DNA from: JAFKKS01 sp039808325
GTDB taxonomy: Bacteria; Pseudomonadota; Alphaproteobacteria; Rhizobiales; Xanthobacteraceae
DNA: 43,723 nucleotides
Assembly: GCA_039808325.1 (NCBI GenBank)
Contig: JBDHSU010000016.1
Location: 1-43,723, forward strand
Reading direction: 5' to 3'
The position numbers and the translations under genes are program-made. Shown here one piece after another: positions 31,905 to 39,752 of this stretch (position 1 is its first letter; each line of letters opens with the position of its first letter). The notes below the pieces were generated by a model. It was not told where the DNA came from. It was given only the letters and a program-made list of their open reading frames with translations, and searched no databases.

Positions 31905-32279
31905 ATGACCACACGCTACACGACGGACCATGAATGGGTCTCGCTTGACGGGGATGTCGCCACCGTCGGCATCACCGACTACGCGCAGCAGCAGTTGGGC
32001 GACGTCGTCTATGTCGAGCTGCCGGAAGTCGGCAGGAAAGTCGCGAAGGGCGGCGAAGCCGCCGTCGTCGAATCGGTGAAGGCGGCGAGCGAGGTCTATG
32101 CGCCGCTTTCGGGGGAAGTCGTCGAGATCAATCCGGCGCTGGAAGGCGCGCCGGCGACCGTCAACGAGGACGCGCAGGGCAAGGGCTGGTTCATGAAGCT
32201 CAAGCTCGACAATCGCGCCGACGCCGACGAGCTCATGGACGAAGCCGCGTACAAAGAATTTCTCGCGACGCTGGCGTGA
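31905..32279 (+). CDS. gcvH: Glycine cleavage system H protein
   Basis: A 124-residue lipoyl carrier protein that shuttles the aminomethyl intermediate among P, T and L proteins. The lipoylated residue is Lys59 in ESVKAASEVYAP. The N-terminal TTDHEWVSLDGDVATVGITD and the C-terminal GKGWFMKLKLDN are standard, and the length is normal. GGGGAG lies ahead of the ATG. A repeat element separates it from the OsmC-like gene in the same operon. The L protein (lpd) is not in the window. Confidence 0.97.
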   Translation: MTTRYTTDHEWVSLDGDVATVGITDYAQQQLGDVVYVELPEVGRKVAKGGEAAVVESVKAASEVYAPLSGEVVEINPALEGAPATVNEDAQGKGWFMKLKLDNRADADELMDEAAYKEFLATLA

Positions 32280-32311
32280 TGGTGGTGCGGGCGCGCGTCC
32301 ATACACCAGGT

Positions 32312-32405
32312 GTCATGCCCGCGAAGGCGGGCATCCAGTATCCCCTGTCTGTATTTGAAGCTGAGGACTCGGTGGTTACTGGGTCCCCGCCTTCGCGGGG
32401 ACGAC
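32312..32405. repeat. GTCATnCC-type palindromic intergenic element (copy 2)
   Basis: The ends are long inverted arms: 25 bases from 32312 (beginning GTCATGCCCGCGAAGGCGGG) match, with four changes, the reverse complement of the last 25 bases (ending CTTCGCGGGGACGAC at 32405). Each arm is itself a small hairpin with a GAA loop. It fills the gap between gcvH and the OsmC-like gene. Confidence 0.85.
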
Positions 32406-32445
32406 ACGCGAGTGCGAGGCAACGTCGGGGCAGATCGGATCGGTC

Positions 32446-32919
32446 ATGACCCACGAATACAGCGCGACGATCGTGTGGACGCGCGGCGCCGCCGCCTTCA
32501 CCGACAATCGCTACAGCCGCGGCCACACGTGGAAATTCGACGGCCTCGAAGTTCCCGGCTCGTCGGCGCCGTCGAGCGTGCGGCTGCCGTATTCGGTCGC
32601 CGAGGCCGTCGACCCGGAGGAAGCCCTCGTCGCCGCGGTGTCGAGCTGCCACATGCTGTTCTTCCTTTCTTTCGCGGCGAAGGATGGTCTCGTCGTCGAT
32701 CGCTACGAGGACGCCGCGCGCGGCGTGATGACCAAGAACGAAAACGGCAAATTCTACGTCTCCACGATTACGCTCAATCCGGCGGTGACGTTCAGCGGCG
32801 CCAAGCGTCCGGCCCAAGCGGACGCCGACGCGCTGCATCGTCGCTCCCACGAAGAGTGCTTCATCGCCAATTCCGTCAAGAGCGAGATCGTCGTCAATCC
32901 GACGTTCTCGATCGCCTGA
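32446..32919 (+). CDS. OsmC family peroxiredoxin-like protein
   Basis: A 157-residue OsmC/Ohr superfamily protein, thiol-dependent organic peroxidases. The two redox Cys are Cys68 (VAAVSSCHMLFFLSF) and Cys138 (SHEECFIANSVKSEI), at the family's spacing. The N-terminal HEYSATIVWTRGAAAFTDNR with the SRGHTW segment resembles the OsmC subgroup rather than Ohr. It lies inside the glycine cleavage operon, between gcvH and gcvPA, 11 bp before gcvPA, so it is probably co-expressed under glycine control. Why a peroxidase belongs here is not known; protecting lipoyl dithiols is a guess. Confidence 0.9.
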   Translation: MTHEYSATIVWTRGAAAFTDNRYSRGHTWKFDGLEVPGSSAPSSVRLPYSVAEAVDPEEALVAAVSSCHMLFFLSFAAKDGLVVDRYEDAARGVMTKNENGKFYVSTITLNPAVTFSGAKRPAQADADALHRRSHEECFIANSVKSEIVVNPTFSIA

Positions 32920-32930
32920 GAGGCTGGGCC

Positions 32931-34271
32931 ATGCGCTACCTTCCCCTGACACCTGAAGACCGCACCGAAATGCTTGCGCGCGTCGGCGTCGGCAGCGTCG
33001 ACGATCTCTTCGTCGGCGTGCCGCGCGACAAGGCGCTGCGCAAGCTTCCCGATCTGCCGCTCAGCAAGAGCGAGATGGAGGTCGAGCGCGCGCTCGGCCG
33101 CATGGCGGGCAAGAACGTCGCCGCGGGGGCTGTGCCTTTCTTCGTCGGCTGCGGCGCCTACAAGCATCATGTGCCGGCAAGCGTCGATCACCTGATCCAG
33201 CGCTCGGAGTTTCTCACCTCCTACACGCCCTACCAGCCGGAGATCGCGCAAGGGACGCTGCAGTATCTCTTCGAGTTCCAGACGCAGGTCGCGATGCTGA
33301 CCGCGATGGATGTCGCCAACGCGTCGATGTACGACGGCTCGACGGCGGCGGCGGAAGCTGTGCTGATGGCGCATCGTGTCACGCGGCGGAAGAAGGCGCT
33401 CCTTAGCGGCAATCTGCATCCGCACTACGCCGCGACGATCGAGACGGTGTCGCGCCTCGCCGGTGACGAGGTGGTCATGCCGGCGCCGCACGGCGCGGCG
33501 GAGGATCTGACTGACAAGATCGACAACACCGTCTCCTGCGTTGTCGTGCAGAACCCGGATGTGTTCGGACAGGTGCGCGACCTGCGCCCGCTGGCCGAGA
33601 AGGTTCACGCTGCGGGCGCGCTGCTCATCGTCGTCTTCACCGAGGTCGTCTCGCTCGGGCTCGTCACGCCGCCCGGCGAGATGGGCGCCGACATCGTGGT
33701 GGGCGAGGGGCAGTCGATCGGCAATGCGCTCAACTTCGGCGGCCCCTATGTCGGGCTCTTCGCCACCAAGCAGAAATACGTGCGGCAAATGCCGGGCCGT
33801 CTTGCGGGCGAAACCGTCGACGCCGAAGGCCGCCGCGGCTTCGTGCTGACGCTGTCGACGCGCGAGCAGCACATCCGCCGCGAGAAGGCGACGTCGAACA
33901 TCTGCACCAATTCCGGGCTCTGCACGCTCGCCTTCACCATCCACATGACGCTGCTCGGCGAGGCCGGCTTGCGCAAGCTCGCGCAGGTGAACCACGCCAA
34001 CGCCGTCGCGCTCGCCGATGCGCTCTCGGGCGTGAAGGGCGTGAGCGTTCTCAACGAGACCTTCTTCAACGAATTCACCATCCGCGTGCCGGGTGACGCG
34101 AACGACGTGATCGAAAAGCTCGCGAAGAAGGGCGTGCTCGGGGGCGTTTCGGGCCCACGCCTGTGGCCGGGCAACGCCGACATGCGCGATCTTATCATCG
34201 TCGCATCGACCGAAGTGAACACCGACGAAGACCGCGCTGCCTACGTCGCCGCGCTGAAAGAGGTGCTGTGA
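32931..34271 (+). CDS. gcvPA: Glycine dehydrogenase (decarboxylating) subunit 1
   Basis: A 446-residue N-terminal half of the P protein, which decarboxylates glycine and passes the aminomethyl group to lipoyl GcvH. It starts MRYLPLTPEDRTEMLARVGV, has the GCGAYKHHVPASVDHLIQRS block at about 75 and the TPYQPEIAQGTLQYLFEFQT block, and ends NTDEDRAAYVAALKEVL. This subunit lacks the PLP lysine, which is in subunit 2. The ATG at 32931 follows GAGAGG. Its TGA overlaps the next ATG by one base, giving equal translation of the two subunits. Confidence 0.97.
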   Translation: MRYLPLTPEDRTEMLARVGVGSVDDLFVGVPRDKALRKLPDLPLSKSEMEVERALGRMAGKNVAAGAVPFFVGCGAYKHHVPASVDHLIQRSEFLTSYTPYQPEIAQGTLQYLFEFQTQVAMLTAMDVANASMYDGSTAAAEAVLMAHRVTRRKKALLSGNLHPHYAATIETVSRLAGDEVVMPAPHGAAEDLTDKIDNTVSCVVVQNPDVFGQVRDLRPLAEKVHAAGALLIVVFTEVVSLGLVTPPGEMGADIVVGEGQSIGNALNFGGPYVGLFATKQKYVRQMPGRLAGETVDAEGRRGFVLTLSTREQHIRREKATSNICTNSGLCTLAFTIHMTLLGEAGLRKLAQVNHANAVALADALSGVKGVSVLNETFFNEFTIRVPGDANDVIEKLAKKGVLGGVSGPRLWPGNADMRDLIIVASTEVNTDEDRAAYVAALKEVL

Positions 34272-35839
34272 TGCTGAACCGACAAGGCCGCCCCACCGAA
34301 GCGGGTAGCGCGGAAGGCGCCGCGCACGAAACCTTCACCGGCAACCGCGCGCTGCAGGTCGAGGAGGCGCTGATTTTTGAGGCTGGACGCCCGGAAGTGA
34401 CCGGCGTCGATCTTTACGAGCCGGCGAAAGTGAAGCCGCGCCTCGGCGGGCTCGAGCGCAAGGGGCCGATCGGCCTGCCCGGCCTGACCGAGCCGGAGAC
34501 GATGCGCCATTACGTGCGGCTCTCGCAGAAGAACTACGGCATCGACACCGGGCTGTTCCCGCTCGGCTCCTGCACGATGAAGCACAATCCGCGCACCAAC
34601 GAGAAGATGGCGCGGCTTCCCGGCTTCGGCGACGTGCATCCACTGCAGCCGCTCTCCACCGTCCCCGGCGCGATCGAGCTCATCGCCGAGCTTGGGCGCT
34701 GGCTGCGCGAGCTGACCGGCATGCCCGCCGTCGCGATGACGCCGAAGGCCGGCGCGCACGGCGAGATGTGCGGCATGATGACGATCAAGTCGGCGCTCGC
34801 CGCGCGCGGCGAGAAGCGCACGAAGGTGATCGTTCCCGATTCCGCGCACGGCACCAATCCGGCGACCGCGGCGCTGCTCGGCTACGCGGTCGAGGGCTTC
34901 CCGGCGCGCGCCGACGGCACGGTCGACGCTGAGGAGGTCAAGCGCCACCTCTCGGAAGACGTCGCCGCGATCATGCTGACCAACCCGAACACCTGCGGGC
35001 TGTTCGAGCGCGACGTCGTCGCCATCGCCAAGGCGGTGCACGACGTCGGCGGCTACTTCTACGCCGATGGCGCCAACTTCAACGCCATCGTCGGCAAAGT
35101 GCGACCGGGCGATCTCGGCGTCGACGCCATGCACATCAACCTGCATAAGACCTTCTCGACACCGCACGGCGGCGGCGGGCCGGGCGCCGGCCCGGTCGTC
35201 CTTTCGGAAGCGCTCGCCCCGTTCATGCCGGTGCCTTACGTCGTCGCCGATAAGGATGGCGTGCGCTTCGTCGAGCATGTTTCGCAGGCGGAAAAAGGCG
35301 CGCAGCCGTTCGGTCGCATGTGTGCGTTCCAAGGCCAGATGGGCATGTTCACGCGCGCCATGAGCTACATGCTCGCGCACGGCGCCGACGGCATGCGCCA
35401 GGCATCGGAAGACGCGGTGCTCAGCGCCAATTACATCCGCGCCTCGCTCGGCGATCTGATGTCGCTGCCGTTCGGCGATCAGCCCTGCATGCACGAGGCG
35501 CTGTTCGACGATCGCTGGCTCGAGGACACCGGCGTCACCACGCTCGACTTCGCCAAGGCGATGATCGACGAGGGCTATCATCCGATGACGATGTATTTCC
35601 CGCTCGTCGTCCATGGCGCGATGTTGATCGAGCCGACGGAATCGGAGAGCAAGGCGTCGCTCGATCTCTTCATCGCGGCGCTGCGCGACCTCGCGATGGC
35701 GGCGAAGAAGGGCGACACCGCGCGCTTCACCGGCGCGCCGTATCACGCGCCGCGCCGCCGTCTCGACGAGACGCGGGCCGCGCGCGCGCCGGTGCTGCGT
35801 TGGACGCCCGCCGCCCCGCAGAGCGAGGCGGCGGAGTAG
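34271..35839 (+). CDS. gcvPB: Glycine dehydrogenase (decarboxylating) subunit 2
   Basis: A 522-residue C-terminal half of the P protein. The PLP lysine is Lys293 in AMHINLHKTFSTPHGGGGPG, with a Gly-rich loop after it. Other blocks are NYGIDTGLFPLGSCTMKHNP, MTPKAGAHGEMCGMMTIKSA and PDSAHGTNPATAA, all standard. The split into two genes is normal in many bacteria and is not a frameshift: subunit 1 has a proper end and this subunit a proper start. It starts at the ATG overlapping the gcvPA stop. It is convergent with atpF, with a repeat between. Confidence 0.97.
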   Translation: MLNRQGRPTEAGSAEGAAHETFTGNRALQVEEALIFEAGRPEVTGVDLYEPAKVKPRLGGLERKGPIGLPGLTEPETMRHYVRLSQKNYGIDTGLFPLGSCTMKHNPRTNEKMARLPGFGDVHPLQPLSTVPGAIELIAELGRWLRELTGMPAVAMTPKAGAHGEMCGMMTIKSALAARGEKRTKVIVPDSAHGTNPATAALLGYAVEGFPARADGTVDAEEVKRHLSEDVAAIMLTNPNTCGLFERDVVAIAKAVHDVGGYFYADGANFNAIVGKVRPGDLGVDAMHINLHKTFSTPHGGGGPGAGPVVLSEALAPFMPVPYVVADKDGVRFVEHVSQAEKGAQPFGRMCAFQGQMGMFTRAMSYMLAHGADGMRQASEDAVLSANYIRASLGDLMSLPFGDQPCMHEALFDDRWLEDTGVTTLDFAKAMIDEGYHPMTMYFPLVVHGAMLIEPTESESKASLDLFIAALRDLAMAAKKGDTARFTGAPYHAPRRRLDETRAARAPVLRWTPAAPQSEAAE

Positions 35840-35883
35840 GTTCTCTTCGAACGGGAAGGCAAAAAGGGGCGACCGGCAACCGA

Positions 35884-35997
35884 GGCATGCCGGGCCCGAT
35901 AGAAAAACGGCCGCGCGAGCTCGGGCTCGCCCCGGGGGATCGCGCTCAAACAAAACGATAACGACGGGTCTGCTCCAATGCTGTTGGATCAGACCCT
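35884..35997. repeat. GAGCATGATCCCGAAAAGTG family repeat (copy E, hybrid)
   Basis: The right half is clearly of the family: CGCTCAAACAAAACGATAAC (35943-35962) is shared with copy A, and it ends in TGGATCAGACCCT (35985-35997). The part before it (CTCGGGCTCGCCCCGGGGGA, 35920-35939) matches copy D instead. The leftmost part (from about 35884) is only weakly like the family. It ends 3 bp from the minus-strand stop codon of atpF (36001-36003) in the gcvPB/atpF convergent gap. Confidence 0.65.
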
Positions 35998-36000
35998 GGA

Positions 36001-36483
36001 TTAGTTGAGCTTCGCCTTCACGTCGGCGATGCCGCGAGCGATGAGGTCGTCACCGACCTTGCCTTTGGCGTTCTGCGCCAAAATATCGCTGGCGGCGGTG
36101 ACGGCTGCGTCCGCCGCCGCGGCGCGCACGTCAGCCAGAGCCTGCGTCTCCGCTTGGGCGATTTTCGCCTCGGCCATCTTGGTGCGGCGAGCGACGAACT
36201 CGTCCATCTTCTCGCGCATCTCGTGAGCGTAGCGCTCGGCCTCGGCGCGGGCGCCTTCGATCAAAGCCTTGGCCTCGCCCTCGGCTTCCTGCTGCTTGGC
36301 CTTGTACTCGGCGACGAGCTTTTGCGCCTCTTCCTTCAGGCGGCGTGCCTCGTCGAGTTCCGCCTGGATGCGCGCGCGGCGTGCATCGAGCGCATCGAAG
36401 ACCTGCTTGTGGACCTCGAAGTAGAAGAGCACCACCAGGAAAAGAATGGTAGCGACTGCGACCCAGAATTCGGCTTCGAACAT
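36001..36483 (-). CDS. atpF: ATP synthase F0 subunit b
   Basis: A 160-residue b subunit, the peripheral stalk of the ATP synthase. One N-terminal membrane helix (EFWVAVATILFLVVLFYFEV) is followed by a long charged helix with a near-continuous heptad pattern (ARIQAELDEARRLKEEAQKL, then AEYKAKQQEAEGEAKALIEG), which dimerises with b'. The end (DDLIARGIADVKAKLN) is normal. The ATG lies 10 bp downstream of the b' stop. It is the last gene of the F0 operon in the window. Confidence 0.96.
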   Translation of the reverse strand: MFEAEFWVAVATILFLVVLFYFEVHKQVFDALDARRARIQAELDEARRLKEEAQKLVAEYKAKQQEAEGEAKALIEGARAEAERYAHEMREKMDEFVARRTKMAEAKIAQAETQALADVRAAAADAAVTAASDILAQNAKGKVGDDLIARGIADVKAKLN

Positions 36484-36493
36484 CGTCTCGATC

Positions 36494-37033
36494 CTAACCC
36501 TTCAAGGCTCTCTCGACGGCCTGGGTAACGGCCTGCTCCGAAGGGAGGCTTCCGATCAGGCGTTCGACGATCGCGCTCGTCGCGTCGGCGGCAACGCCGC
36601 GGACATTATTCATCGCCGACGCCTTCGTGCCGGCGATGGTCTTCTCCGCTTCGGCAAGCTGGGTGTTGAGCTTGGCTTCCAACGCCTTGCGGTTCGTTTC
36701 CGCCTCGCCCATCAGCTTGTCGCGCGTTTCGGCCGCGATCGCCTGCGCCCGGCCGCGGGCCTCGGCCAGGGCCTTCTCGTAGGCGGCCATGGCGGCTTCG
36801 GATTCATCCTTGTGCCGCTGAGCCTCCGCGAGATCGCCGGCGATGCGGTCGCGGCGCGCCTGCAGGATCGAGCCGACCCGCGGAAGCGCGACCTTCGACA
36901 TCAGAACGTAAAGCGCCACGAAGGCGATCACGAGCCAGATGAGCTGGGACCCGAACGTCTGCTTATCGAACGGCGGAAAGGTTTTCGGCCCGTGCCCGCC
37001 CGGCACTTCAGTATGCGAATTGGTCTCGGCCAT
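36494..37033 (-). CDS. atpF2: ATP synthase F0 subunit b'
   Basis: A 179-residue b' subunit, the second stalk subunit in alphaproteobacteria and chloroplasts (also called atpG or atpX). A 25-residue Pro/Gly-rich start (GGHGPKTFPPFDKQTFGSQL) precedes one membrane helix (LIWLVIAFVALYVLMSKVAL) and a long charged helix (ARRDRIAGDLAEAQRHKDES onwards). It differs from b in its longer N-terminus and its position next to atpE. A repeat element lies between it and atpE. Confidence 0.95.
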   Translation of the reverse strand: MAETNSHTEVPGGHGPKTFPPFDKQTFGSQLIWLVIAFVALYVLMSKVALPRVGSILQARRDRIAGDLAEAQRHKDESEAAMAAYEKALAEARGRAQAIAAETRDKLMGEAETNRKALEAKLNTQLAEAEKTIAGTKASAMNNVRGVAADATSAIVERLIGSLPSEQAVTQAVERALKG

Positions 37034-37053
37034 CGGTCGTCTACCTGACTCAA

Positions 37054-37151
37054 GTCATCCCCGCGACGGCGGGGATCCAATAATCCCGGTCGTGCGCGTT
37101 GCGCCGCGCCGGGGTATGGCTCCCGGCTTCGCTACGCTCGGCCGGGATGAC
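37054..37151. repeat. GTCATnCC-type palindromic intergenic element (copy 3)
   Basis: The inverted ends are GTCATCCC (37054-37061) and GGGATGAC (37144-37151), with an internal CCCCGC/GCGGGG hairpin directly after the left end (about 37059-37074). It fills the gap between atpE and the b' gene, ending 9 bp from the atpE stop on the reverse strand. It is of the same type as the elements at 4858 and 32312. Confidence 0.8.
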
Positions 37152-37160
37152 AGGGAGTGA

Positions 37161-37388
37161 TCAGAGCGCGAACAGGAGCAGAAGCGCGATCAGCAGCGAG
37201 AAGATGCCGAGCGCCTCGGTCACGGCGAAGCCGAAGATCAGGTTGCCGAACTGGCCCTGGGCAGCGGACGGGTTGCGCAGCGCGGCGGCAAGGTAGTGAC
37301 CGAAGATGGCGCCCACGCCGACGCCGGCGCCGCCCATTCCAATGCAGGCAATGCCAGCGCCGATGTACTTGGCGGCGATCGGGTCCAT
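37161..37388 (-). CDS. atpE: ATP synthase F0 subunit c
   Basis: A 75-residue c subunit, the rotor ring component. Two membrane helices are joined by the polar loop ALRNPSAAQGQ. The ion-binding carboxylate is Glu58 (FGFAVTEALGIFSLL), as in many alphaproteobacteria and mitochondria. The first helix has a Gly-rich face (GMGGAGVGVGAIFG), which packs the ring. It lies between atpB and the b' gene with the usual gap for a highly expressed gene. Confidence 0.98.
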   Translation of the reverse strand: MDPIAAKYIGAGIACIGMGGAGVGVGAIFGHYLAAALRNPSAAQGQFGNLIFGFAVTEALGIFSLLIALLLLFAL

Positions 37389-37447
37389 GAGAATGCTCCT
37401 TTTCGAGGGTTAACTGCGAGGGTTAAGCTGGATGTGAGAGTGCGGGC

Positions 37448-38203
37448 TCAGTGGCCCGGGTGGATCGCATCGTTGAGGTAGATGCAGGTCAGGATCGCGA
37501 ACACGTAAGCTTGCAGGAACGCGACCAAGAGTTCGAGCGCGGTGAGCGCCACCGTCATGCCGAGCGGCAGGAGGGCGCCGAGCCATCCGCCGATGCCGAA
37601 GGCGCCGAGCATGACGACGAAGCCGGCGAACACCTTCAGCGTGATATGTCCGGCGAGCACGTTCGCGAACAGACGAACGCTGTGCGAGATCGGCCGCGAC
37701 AGGAACGACATGATCTCGATGAAGACGATCAGCGGCAGGATGTAGATCGGGATGCCGCTCGGGACGAACAGCTTGAAAAAGCGCAGCCCGTTGTGCGCCA
37801 GCCCGTAGATGATGACGGTGAAGAAGACGAGCAGCGCCAGCGCGGCGGTGACGATGATGTGGCTCGTGACCGCGAAGCCGGCGAGCGGCAGCATGCCGAG
37901 CACGTTCAGGAACAGCACGAACATGAAGATCGTGAACACGAACGGGAAGAAGCGCATTCCCTCCGTGCCGGCGGTACTTTTTATCATGTCCGCGACGAAT
38001 TCGTAGGACAGTTCGGCCAGCGACTGCGCGCGGCCGGGCACGAGACTGCGCCCCGCCGTCGCCGTGATCATCAAAAGCACGATGCCGACGACCGCGATGC
38101 CCATGAACAGGGCCGAGTTCGTGAAGGCGATCTCCTGACCGCCGACCGTCCCGAGCGGGAAAAGATTATTGATCTGAAACTGGTGGATCGGGTCCGCAGC
38201 CAT
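37448..38203 (-). CDS. atpB: ATP synthase F0 subunit a
   Basis: A 251-residue a subunit that forms the proton half-channels facing the c ring. It begins MAADPIHQFQINNLFPLGTV and has about five to six membrane helices. The essential Arg is in SHSVRLFANVLAGHITLKVF, and the last helix carries the conserved TALELLVAFLQAYVFAILTC with YLNDAI after it. GAGGACC precedes the ATG. It is second in the operon, after atpI. Confidence 0.97.
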   Translation of the reverse strand: MAADPIHQFQINNLFPLGTVGGQEIAFTNSALFMGIAVVGIVLLMITATAGRSLVPGRAQSLAELSYEFVADMIKSTAGTEGMRFFPFVFTIFMFVLFLNVLGMLPLAGFAVTSHIIVTAALALLVFFTVIIYGLAHNGLRFFKLFVPSGIPIYILPLIVFIEIMSFLSRPISHSVRLFANVLAGHITLKVFAGFVVMLGAFGIGGWLGALLPLGMTVALTALELLVAFLQAYVFAILTCIYLNDAIHPGH

Positions 38204-38274
38204 GACCGGATCGGGTCCTCGTCGAAAGCCCGGGCGCAGGCCCGGCCAGATGATGCGGCCTCGCGGCCGCGGAT

Positions 38275-38631
38275 TTAGATTTTGCGCGGCGGGATGACCC
38301 CTGCCGACCGCATGACCGTGAGCACGCCGCCGGCGAAACCGAACAAGAGAAACACGATGAAGCCCCAGGGCGAACTACCAACCAGGTAATCGAACCCCAG
38401 CCCCAGCCCCGCTCCGACGATCACGCCTCCGACCAACTCGGCGGAAAGCCGAAGGCCGCGCGCCATCGCCGTGCTGCCGGCGTCTCCCCGCATGCTGGGC
38501 GTGGGCTCGCCCGGTCGGGAAGTGCCCGCCCGGTTCAGCCCCTCGCCGAGATGCCGAAGCCTCGCGGAAAGAGCAGCCTCCTCGGCCGACTGAGCTTTGG
38601 ATCGCTCGCCCTTGCGCGCGTCGTCCGACAT
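38275..38631 (-). CDS. atpI: ATP synthase accessory protein AtpI
   Basis: A 118-residue AtpI/AtpZ-type membrane protein at the head of the F0 operon, thought to help assemble the c ring or import Mg2+. The first 60 residues are charged (MSDDARKGERSKAQSAEEAA with ALSARLRHLGEGLNRAG). Two membrane helices follow (AELVGGVIVGAGLGLGFDYL and WGFIVFLLFGFAGGVLTVMR). The start chosen is ATG at 38631, which matches the usual MSDD-type start; upstream extension reaches beyond the promoter. It is about 55 bases downstream of the predicted transcription start. Confidence 0.92.
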   Translation of the reverse strand: MSDDARKGERSKAQSAEEAALSARLRHLGEGLNRAGTSRPGEPTPSMRGDAGSTAMARGLRLSAELVGGVIVGAGLGLGFDYLVGSSPWGFIVFLLFGFAGGVLTVMRSAGVIPPRKI

Positions 38632-38692
38632 CGCCCGACACCCGCAAATCGAAGAAAACCAAGCGCTTTCGCCGCCCCCGAAGGCCGCGCGG

Positions 38693-38721
38693 ACCATACT
38701 GATGGGGGTATGGGCTGTCAA
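38693..38721 (-). promoter_or_regulatory. Sigma70-type promoter of the atpIBE-b'-b operon
   Basis: On the minus strand, a perfect TTGACA (38716-38721) and TATGGT (38693-38698) are separated by 17 bp. Transcription would start near 38685, about 55 bases before the atpI ATG. The region is AT-richer than its surroundings. It lies in the 352-bp divergent gap 38632-38983, which also holds three 22-bp tandem repeats. Confidence 0.7.
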
Positions 38722-38814
38722 GAAATGGTGTTTGGCCTCTACTGTATTGAAATAGCTTGAGAAAAGGCGATTTGCGCGGTTCTGCCGCAGGCGCCGTTCG
38801 CGCCTCTCCACACT

Positions 38815-38880
38815 TCCTTCGTTGCAGACGCGCAAGTCCTTCGTCGCAGACGCGCAAGTCCTTCGTCGCAGACGCGTAAG
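38815..38880. repeat. Three tandem 22-bp repeats upstream of the isomerase-like gene
   Basis: Three consecutive 22-bp units at 38815-38836, 38837-38858 and 38859-38880. Each reads TCCTTCGTnGCAGACGCGnA followed by AG, with one change in the first unit (T for C at position 9) and one in the third (T for C near the end). They lie in the divergent gap, about 95 bp behind the atp promoter and about 100 bp before the start at 38984. There are no spacers between units, so this is not a CRISPR array. Confidence 0.9.
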
Positions 38881-38983
38881 GCATGCGCGAGCGCCGCGCG
38901 GTCATGCGGCCGGAAAGGGGGCCGCCGCCTTTTCCCGACCGGAGGGCGTGTTACGCTTTTGTCCTCCGCCGCAGGATTTTCCG

Positions 38984-39610
38984 ATGACCGAACAGATCGA
39001 CTATTACTTCACGATCATTTCGCCGTGGGCCTATATCGGCCATGCCCCGTTCATGGCGATCGTCAAGCGTCACGGCCTGCGCGTGCGCCCCAAGCCGGTG
39101 CCGATCGGGCAGGTTTTCGCCGAAACCGGCGGCCTGCCGCTTGGAAGGCGCGCGCCGGCGCGCCAGCGCTATCGCATTCTCGAGCTCCAGCGCTGGCGCG
39201 AAAAGCGCGGGCTCAGTTTCAAGCTGCGGCCGAAGAACTGGCCGTTTGATGGAAGCCTTGCCGATCGCTTCGTGGTCGCGGCCGTCGACGCGGGTCATGA
39301 TCCCGACGCGTTCTTGCGGCGCGCCTTCGCCGCGATCTGGGAAGGCGAGACGTCGCTCGCCGACGAGCCGACGCTGCAAAAGATCGGCGGCGAGGCCGGG
39401 CTTCCGGTCGACGCGCTCTTGGCCGCGGCGAAGTCGGATGCGATTGCCGCCAAGTATGAGCAGAACTATCGCGACGCGGTCGCGGCCGACGCATTCGGTT
39501 CGCCGGTATATGTTCGCGATGGCGAAGCGTTCTGGGGACAGGATCGTCTCGACTTGTTCGAGGACGCCGTGAAGTCCGGCCGCCCCGGCTTTCGCTCCGA
39601 CGCGACGTGA
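38984..39610 (+). CDS. 2-hydroxychromene-2-carboxylate isomerase/DsbA-like (kappa-GST type) protein
   Basis: A 208-residue thioredoxin-fold protein of the DSBA-like HCCA isomerase group. The active-site Ser13 is in YYFTIISPWAYIG at the end of the first strand, in place of a CxxC pair. Family blocks are RPKPVPIGQVFAETGGLPLG, the KLRPKNWPFDG segment, and the C-terminal AFGSPVYVRDGEAFWGQDRL (with the cis-Pro loop) then LDLFEDAV. NahD of the naphthalene pathway is the type enzyme; no other aromatic-degradation gene adjoins, so its real substrate may be another glutathione adduct. The start is the ATG at 38984 with CAGGA upstream. Confidence 0.88.
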   Translation: MTEQIDYYFTIISPWAYIGHAPFMAIVKRHGLRVRPKPVPIGQVFAETGGLPLGRRAPARQRYRILELQRWREKRGLSFKLRPKNWPFDGSLADRFVVAAVDAGHDPDAFLRRAFAAIWEGETSLADEPTLQKIGGEAGLPVDALLAAAKSDAIAAKYEQNYRDAVAADAFGSPVYVRDGEAFWGQDRLDLFEDAVKSGRPGFRSDAT

Positions 39611-39620
39611 CAGTGACCTG

Positions 39621-39662
39621 CATGGTTCGAGGCGCGCCCGCTGCGTGGCGCTCCTCACCATG
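39621..39662. repeat. Imperfect palindrome CATGGT...ACCATG
   Basis: CATGGTTCGAGGCGCGCC (39621-39638) pairs with GGCGCTCCTCACCATG (39647-39662), with a few unpaired bases and an 8-base loop. It is the form of a common Hyphomicrobiales intergenic repeat related to the CGCTCCTC segment seen at 22171. It lies in the gap before the dehalogenase gene. Confidence 0.6.
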
Positions 39663-39752
39663 AGGGCCGGCGCCGTCATATGAACCGGCCTCGTCCGAAG
39701 GAGGCCGAGAAGCGGCCGCCTCGAGGGATGAATCGAAATAGAAGGATGCAAG

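Noticed and set aside
32931..35839. The two-part glycine dehydrogenase considered as a frameshifted gcvP
   Set aside because: The split into gcvPA and gcvPB is a standard form; each part has normal ends and the overlap is a TGATG junction.
37161..37388. Glu58 in subunit c considered as a sign of sodium-dependent ATP synthase
   Set aside because: Glu at this place is normal in many proton-dependent alphaproteobacterial and mitochondrial c rings; the extra polar ligands of sodium-type rings are not evident.
38815..38880. Three direct repeats considered as a CRISPR array
   Set aside because: The units are directly adjacent without spacers, and no cas genes are present.
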